Positions 6,302-9,499 of a DNA stretch of 9,499 nucleotides are shown here, one piece after another. This DNA is from Gammaproteobacteria bacterium (GTDB lineage: Bacteria > Pseudomonadota > Gammaproteobacteria > SZUA-229): positions 1 to 9,499 of the forward strand of contig DROB01000232.1 in NCBI GenBank assembly GCA_011321985.1. Direction: 5' to 3'. Numbering within the stretch: the first letter of the stretch is position 1; every line of letters starts with the position of its first letter. The notes under the pieces were generated by a model. It was not told the origin of the DNA. It made no database searches and saw only the letters and a program-made list of their open reading frames with translations. The position numbers were made by a program, and so were the translations under genes.

Positions 6302-6474
6302 CTTCGCGCTTTTCGCACCCCAAGGGTATTTGTCGCTTCGCTCGGGCACGTCCTTCGCGGCAAAAAAAATTGTTTCTCCGTAAGTCCGCTAATGGCCGCC
6401 GATAGCCGTCTTTCGGGTAAGAGTGGTTTTAAGTCATACAGGCTGCCCCTTTCAGGTGAGTTAAATCCTGATTC

Positions 6475-6488
6475 TTGATATAGATCAT
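6475..6488 (+). promoter_or_regulatory. FNR-type operator upstream of yhcC-ubiUV
   Basis: TTGAT-ATAG-ATCAT matches 9 of 10 fixed positions of TTGAT-N4-ATCAA. Its centre (6481.5) predicts a class II start near 6523, with only a poor -10 (GAAAAT or AAAATA at 6511-6517). That start leaves a leader of about 21 nt before the ATG at 6544 and excludes the GTG at 6493. FNR control of ubiUV is known in E. coli, which supports the reading. Confidence 0.6.
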
Positions 6489-6543
6489 TAGTGTGTCCAC
6501 CATAATTATAGAAAATACCTGGTTTTATTTATCCGTGTTTTTA

Positions 6544-7515
6544 ATGAATCTTGCGCAATATGTAAATACTTTTGGTCAGGCTATGCTCATGCGTTACGGA
6601 GAACGTGTGCACAAGGTAGCCATCGATGCCGGATTTACCTGCCCGAACCGTGACGGCAGTATCGGTCGGGGTGGCTGCACCTTCTGTAATAATGTGTCAT
6701 TCAGCCCTAACGGTCGTAAACCTGCACTGATCGCTGATCAGATCGAATCGGGTCGTCAGGTGATCCGGAAACGTACTGGCGCGAAAAAATACATCGCCTA
6801 TTTCCAGGCTTATACCAATACTTATGCCGATGTCCGTGAGCTTGCTCGTCTGTATGATGAAGCATTAAAACAGCCCGATGTTATCGGTCTTGATATCGGT
6901 ACGCGACCTGACTGTGTGCCAGATGAAGTGCTCGATCTACTGGTCGATTATCAGCAGCGGGGTTTTGAGGTATGGCTTGAACTCGGTCTGCAGTCTGCAC
7001 ATGACGAGACGCTGGCGCATGTCAACAGAGGGCACGGTTTTGCAGAATATGAACAGGCGGTGTTAAAGGCACGCGGTCGTGGCATCAATGTATGTACACA
7101 CCTCATCCTCGGTCTGCCGGGAGAATCCACCGAACATCACATCAGCTCGCTTGAACGCGTGCTCGAACTGGGTATCGATGGCCTCAAGTTTCATCCGCTG
7201 CATGTCGTCAGGGGAACTCGTCTGGCCAATGAGTGGAGACAGGGTGAGTATCTGCCGTTGAGCATGGCAGGATATGTCTCCGATGTAGTCGAGCTGATCA
7301 GGCGTACACCGGAGGAAATCGTCTTTCATCGACTGACGGGAACGGCATCGCCAGATGTGCTGCTGGCACCGCAGTGGTGTTCAAAAAAATGGCAGGTACT
7401 CAATGCGATCACAGCGGCACTGGCCGGACAGGTCAAAAGGGCCGGTTTACTCGAAGATACAAACGCCCGTCCCATTCTGCACACATCGAGCAGCATGGCC
7501 TGTGTACCGGTATGA
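6544..7515 (+). CDS. yhcC: radical SAM protein of the YhcC family (TIGR01212 type)
   Basis: This 323-residue protein matches E. coli YhcC along its length. The cluster motif is C33-x11-C45-x2-C48 (FTCPNRDGSIGRGGCTFC), the spacing of this radical SAM subgroup, and binds a 4Fe-4S cluster that cleaves S-adenosylmethionine. Further family blocks are YIAYFQAYTNTYADV, GTRPDCVPDEVLDLL, EVWLELGLQSAHD, INRGH-like VNRGHGF, HLILGLPGE and GLKFHPLHVVRGT. The reaction is unknown; the family resembles the radical SAM part of Elp3. I chose the ATG at 6544 because MNLAQYVNTFG aligns with the E. coli N-terminus and because it lies downstream of the FNR-predicted start. An in-frame GTG at 6493 would add 17 residues without support. 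Neither start has a good ribosome binding site. The gene is followed after 75 bp by ubiU, with no terminator seen, so the two are probably co-transcribed. Confidence 0.88.
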   Translation: MNLAQYVNTFGQAMLMRYGERVHKVAIDAGFTCPNRDGSIGRGGCTFCNNVSFSPNGRKPALIADQIESGRQVIRKRTGAKKYIAYFQAYTNTYADVRELARLYDEALKQPDVIGLDIGTRPDCVPDEVLDLLVDYQQRGFEVWLELGLQSAHDETLAHVNRGHGFAEYEQAVLKARGRGINVCTHLILGLPGESTEHHISSLERVLELGIDGLKFHPLHVVRGTRLANEWRQGEYLPLSMAGYVSDVVELIRRTPEEIVFHRLTGTASPDVLLAPQWCSKKWQVLNAITAALAGQVKRAGLLEDTNARPILHTSSSMACVPV

Positions 7516-7590
7516 AGAACCTGTCGTTTATGTTGAGTCAGTTTTTTGTTTCCCCATATCGTTAGTAATGAAGTAAAGAGAAAAGAAATT

Positions 7591-8586
7591 ATGGAACTGG
7601 TATGCCCCGCAGGTAATCTGCCGTCTCTAAAAGCCGCTGTTGATAACGGTGCGGATGCGGTGTACATGGGTTTTAAAGACGACACTAATGCGCGGCATTT
7701 TGCCGGGCTTAATTTTGATGACAAACGAGCCGGTGAGGGCATCCGCTACGCACATGATCGAGGGACAAAAGTGTTTGTTGCTATCAATACTTTTCCTCAG
7801 CCCTCCGGCTGGGCACGTTGGCAAAATGCTGTCGATCACGCTGCGGGCATGGGTGTCGATGCCCTGATCCTGGCAGACATCGGGGTGATGGATTATGCCT
7901 GCCATCGTTGGCCGGAACAGCGATTGCACCTGTCGGTGCAGGCTTCGGCAACCAGTGCGGAAGCGATCAATTTTTACTTTCAGAACTTCGGTATCCAGCG
8001 TGTGGTCCTGCCACGTGTGTTATCTCTCAAGCAGGTAAAACAGGTGGCATCAGACAGCCCCGTACCGATAGAGGTATTCGGTTTTGGCAGTCTCTGTGTG
8101 ATGGTGGAAGGGCGTTGTGTGCTGTCTTCTTATGTGACAGGTCGTTCCCCCAATACGTTTGGAGCCTGTTCGCCGGCCAGTGCAGTGAGCTGGAACGAGA
8201 CCCCTGACGGGCTTGAGACACGTTTGAATAATATACTTATCGACCGCCATGCAGAAAGCGAATCGGCCGGTTATCCGACCCTGTGCAAGGGCCGTTTCAA
8301 TGTTGGCGACAATACTTATTACGCGATAGAGGAACCCACCAGCCTGAATACTCTGGCACTGTTGCCTGAGCTGCAGTCTGTCGGTGTTGCCGCCATCAAG
8401 ATCGAAGGGCGACAGCGCAGTCCGGCCTATGTGGCACAGGTAACAAAAGTCTGGCGTGAGGCGATCGATAGCTGTGTAGCCCATCCTGAAAGTTATCAGA
8501 CTCAGGCAGACTGGATGGTGGTGCTCGAAAAAGTATCAGAAGGTTCGCAGACGACACTGGGTGCCTATCATCGCCCCTGGCAGTAA
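7591..8586 (+). CDS. ubiU: UbiU, O2-independent ubiquinone hydroxylation subunit (U32 peptidase family)
   Basis: This protein works with UbiV, and with the lipid-binding UbiT, in hydroxylating the ubiquinone ring without O2; prephenate is the reported hydroxyl donor. It has 331 residues, the same as E. coli UbiU (formerly YhbU), and begins MELVCPAGNLPSLKAA. The four 4Fe-4S ligands C169, C176 (FGSLCVMVEGRC), C193 (GACSPA) and C232 (YPTLCKGR) sit at the same residue numbers as in E. coli. Other hallmarks are GFKDDTNARHFAGLNF, LSVQASAT, VVLPRVLS, EEPTSLNTL, KIEGRQRSPAYV and the end TLGAYHRPWQ. The ATG at 7591 follows AAAGAG about 10 nt upstream; a longer in-frame reading from a TTG at 7546 has no homologous residues. 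The ubiV start lies 27 bp after its stop. Despite the U32 name, no protease role is expected. Confidence 0.95.
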   Translation: MELVCPAGNLPSLKAAVDNGADAVYMGFKDDTNARHFAGLNFDDKRAGEGIRYAHDRGTKVFVAINTFPQPSGWARWQNAVDHAAGMGVDALILADIGVMDYACHRWPEQRLHLSVQASATSAEAINFYFQNFGIQRVVLPRVLSLKQVKQVASDSPVPIEVFGFGSLCVMVEGRCVLSSYVTGRSPNTFGACSPASAVSWNETPDGLETRLNNILIDRHAESESAGYPTLCKGRFNVGDNTYYAIEEPTSLNTLALLPELQSVGVAAIKIEGRQRSPAYVAQVTKVWREAIDSCVAHPESYQTQADWMVVLEKVSEGSQTTLGAYHRPWQ

Positions 8587-8613
8587 CGGTAAATCTTTCA
8601 GCAGAGCTGATCT

Positions 8614-9499
8614 ATGCACACACAGACTAAAAAAATACCTGAATTATCGCTCGGTCCATTGCTTTATTACTGGCCTCGTGATGAGGTTTTTGCATTCTAC
8701 GAGTCTGTTGCAGATTCAACCGTTGATATCGTTTACCTGGGTGAGACGGTCTGTTCGAAACGCCGTCTACTGAGGCCGGAGGCATGGTTGCAGATCGCCA
8801 ACATGCTGACGGCTGCGGGTAAAGAGGTGGTGTTATCGACATTGACCTTGCTGGAAGCAAATTCGGAGCTGAGTGCACTGAAAAAGATCTGTGCTGAAGA
8901 GCTATATATGATCGAAGCCAATGATATGTCTGCGGTTCAGCTGATGTCCGGAAAACGTTCTTTCGTCACAGGACCGGCGGTGAATATCTATAATTCCAGA
9001 ACTCTGGAAGTACTCGCCCGTTCAGGTCTGAAACGCTGGGTTCTGCAGGTCGAGTTATCAAGAGAGACCTTGTCTACAGTGCATCAGAACAGGCCAGCCG
9101 GGGTCGAAACAGAGGTATCTGTTTTTGGTAGACTGCCGTTGGCTTATTCGGCTCGATGTTTTACCGCGCGGGCACATAATCTGGCAAAAGATGATTGCCA
9201 GTTTCGTTGTCTTGATTACACCGATGGCCTGATGCTACGGACCCGTGAGGATGAAACTTTTCTCGTGCTCAACGGTATACAGACATTATCAGCCAGGACG
9301 CAGAACCTGATCAAAGAAATAGACGATCTTGTTGATCTCGAAATTGATGTGTTACGTATCAGTCCTCAGTCGAAAAATACACCGGAGATTATCGATGTTT
9401 TTTATGATCGTCTGCGCGGCAGGACAAGCTGTGATGAGGCCGAAAAAATGCTCCAACGTTATATCCTGTCGGGTGAATGTGATGGTTACTGGCATGGGC
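8614..9499 (+). CDS. ubiV: UbiV, partner of UbiU (partial, cut at the window edge)
   Basis: The frame runs open from the ATG at 8614 to the edge, 295 codons. It reads as UbiV (formerly YhbV), starting MHTQTKKIPELSLGPLLYYW. The four cluster cysteines are C47 (YLGETVCSKRR), C182 (SARCFTAR), C195 and C199, with the same 13- and 4-residue spacing as in E. coli UbiV. Other family blocks are KEVVLSTLTL, FVLNGIQT-like FLVLNGIQTLS, LRISPQ and the end CDGYWHG, which in E. coli is close to the C-terminus, so only about ten residues are missing. The N-terminus is about eight residues longer than in E. coli. It forms a heterodimer with UbiU in which each subunit holds a 4Fe-4S cluster. It lies in the yhcC-ubiU operon. 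A ubiT gene, expected with this pair, is not in the window. Confidence 0.93.
   Translation, partial: MHTQTKKIPELSLGPLLYYWPRDEVFAFYESVADSTVDIVYLGETVCSKRRLLRPEAWLQIANMLTAAGKEVVLSTLTLLEANSELSALKKICAEELYMIEANDMSAVQLMSGKRSFVTGPAVNIYNSRTLEVLARSGLKRWVLQVELSRETLSTVHQNRPAGVETEVSVFGRLPLAYSARCFTARAHNLAKDDCQFRCLDYTDGLMLRTREDETFLVLNGIQTLSARTQNLIKEIDDLVDLEIDVLRISPQSKNTPEIIDVFYDRLRGRTSCDEAEKMLQRYILSGECDGYWHG

Larger units (their letters stand above)
6033..6391. repeat. composite island of nested inverted repeats
   Basis: Several inverted arms nest around a common centre near 6242 or lie close to it. They are TAGCGGAC (6033-6040) with GTCCGCTA (6384-6391); AGAAACA (6053-6059) with TGTTTCT (6371-6377); a perfect 17-bp pair TTTTGCCGCGAAGGACG (6061-6077) with its complement (6349-6365); a weaker 11/14 pair (6077-6090 with 6303-6316); the CAGAGG-type arms; and a central hairpin. 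A REP palindrome lies only in the left half, and a CGCTTCGCTCGGG-containing segment (about 6317-6348) only in the right half, so both look like later insertions. The outer arms resemble terminal repeats of a MITE, but no clear target duplication was found. No gene is seen in 5991-6543 apart from this. Confidence 0.7.

Noticed and set aside
6169..6363. 64-codon frame on the - strand in the repeat island
   Set aside because: Its translation (SPQRHRGHR, LRPLRLCAKS) is the usual spurious reading of CAGAGG-type intergenic repeats.
6493..6543. N-terminal extension of yhcC from GTG at 6493
   Set aside because: It does not align with the family, has no Shine-Dalgarno, and lies upstream of the start predicted from the FNR-like site.
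7546..7590. N-terminal extension of ubiU from TTG at 7546
   Set aside because: The ATG at 7591 gives exactly the E. coli length and places all four cluster cysteines at the same numbers.
7516..7590. T-rich run after yhcC as an intrinsic terminator
   Set aside because: No stable stem precedes the T-run at about 7542-7547, so readthrough into ubiU is more likely.
8561..8773. 70-codon frame overlapping the ubiU end and ubiV start
   Set aside because: It is out of frame with the clearly homologous ubiV reading and has no family features.

Overview
The window looks like a chromosomal stretch from a facultatively anaerobic or microaerophilic gammaproteobacterium. The UbiU, UbiV and YhcC proteins resemble the Escherichia coli ones closely, the class II ribonucleotide reductase is split into two genes as in Pseudomonas, and the intergenic repeats are of kinds common in gammaproteobacteria. 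The genus cannot be named from the sequence; a sulfur-oxidising or marine lineage is only a guess. All genes but one read on the + strand.

Layout. Positions 1-380 hold a possible remnant of an upstream gene, a hairpin that looks like paired insertion-sequence ends, AT-rich sequence without a recognisable gene, and a perfect FNR-type operator. Next comes a two-gene operon: a CBS-pair protein (381-839) and an ArsB/NhaD-type permease (842-2167). A convergent hemerythrin-like gene lies on the - strand (2201-2629). Its promoter shares a 287-bp divergent region with the promoter of the adenosylcobalamin-dependent ribonucleotide reductase operon. That operon is nrdJ (2917-5073), a separate TSCPD/zinc-finger subunit nrdJb (5095-5847), and an overlapping 50-residue small ORF (5838-5990) of unknown function. 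A roughly 360-bp island of nested inverted repeats and a REP palindrome follows (6033-6391). Then an FNR-like site leads into yhcC (6544-7515), ubiU (7591-8586) and ubiV (8614 to the window edge, missing only its last residues).

Common theme. Every complete transcription unit has an FNR/ANR/DNR-type site (TTGAT-N4-ATCAA) upstream: two perfect (CBS-permease, nrdJ), one with a single mismatch (yhcC-ubiUV) and one weaker (hemerythrin). For the first, second and fourth of these the spacing to a possible -10 fits class II activation. The products fit low-oxygen life: an RNR that needs no O2, the O2-independent ubiquinone hydroxylation proteins UbiU/UbiV, and a di-iron O2- or NO-binding type protein. 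The nrdJ promoter also carries two NrdR boxes exactly 31 bp apart, over and just downstream of the predicted transcription start, so an oxygen signal and a nucleotide-pool signal appear to meet there.

No tRNA, rRNA, CRISPR array, complete transposase gene or convincing intrinsic terminator was seen. The most unusual items are the FNR plus twin-NrdR promoter, the small ORF at the end of the nrdJ operon, the nested repeat island, and the placing of yhcC at the head of ubiUV.
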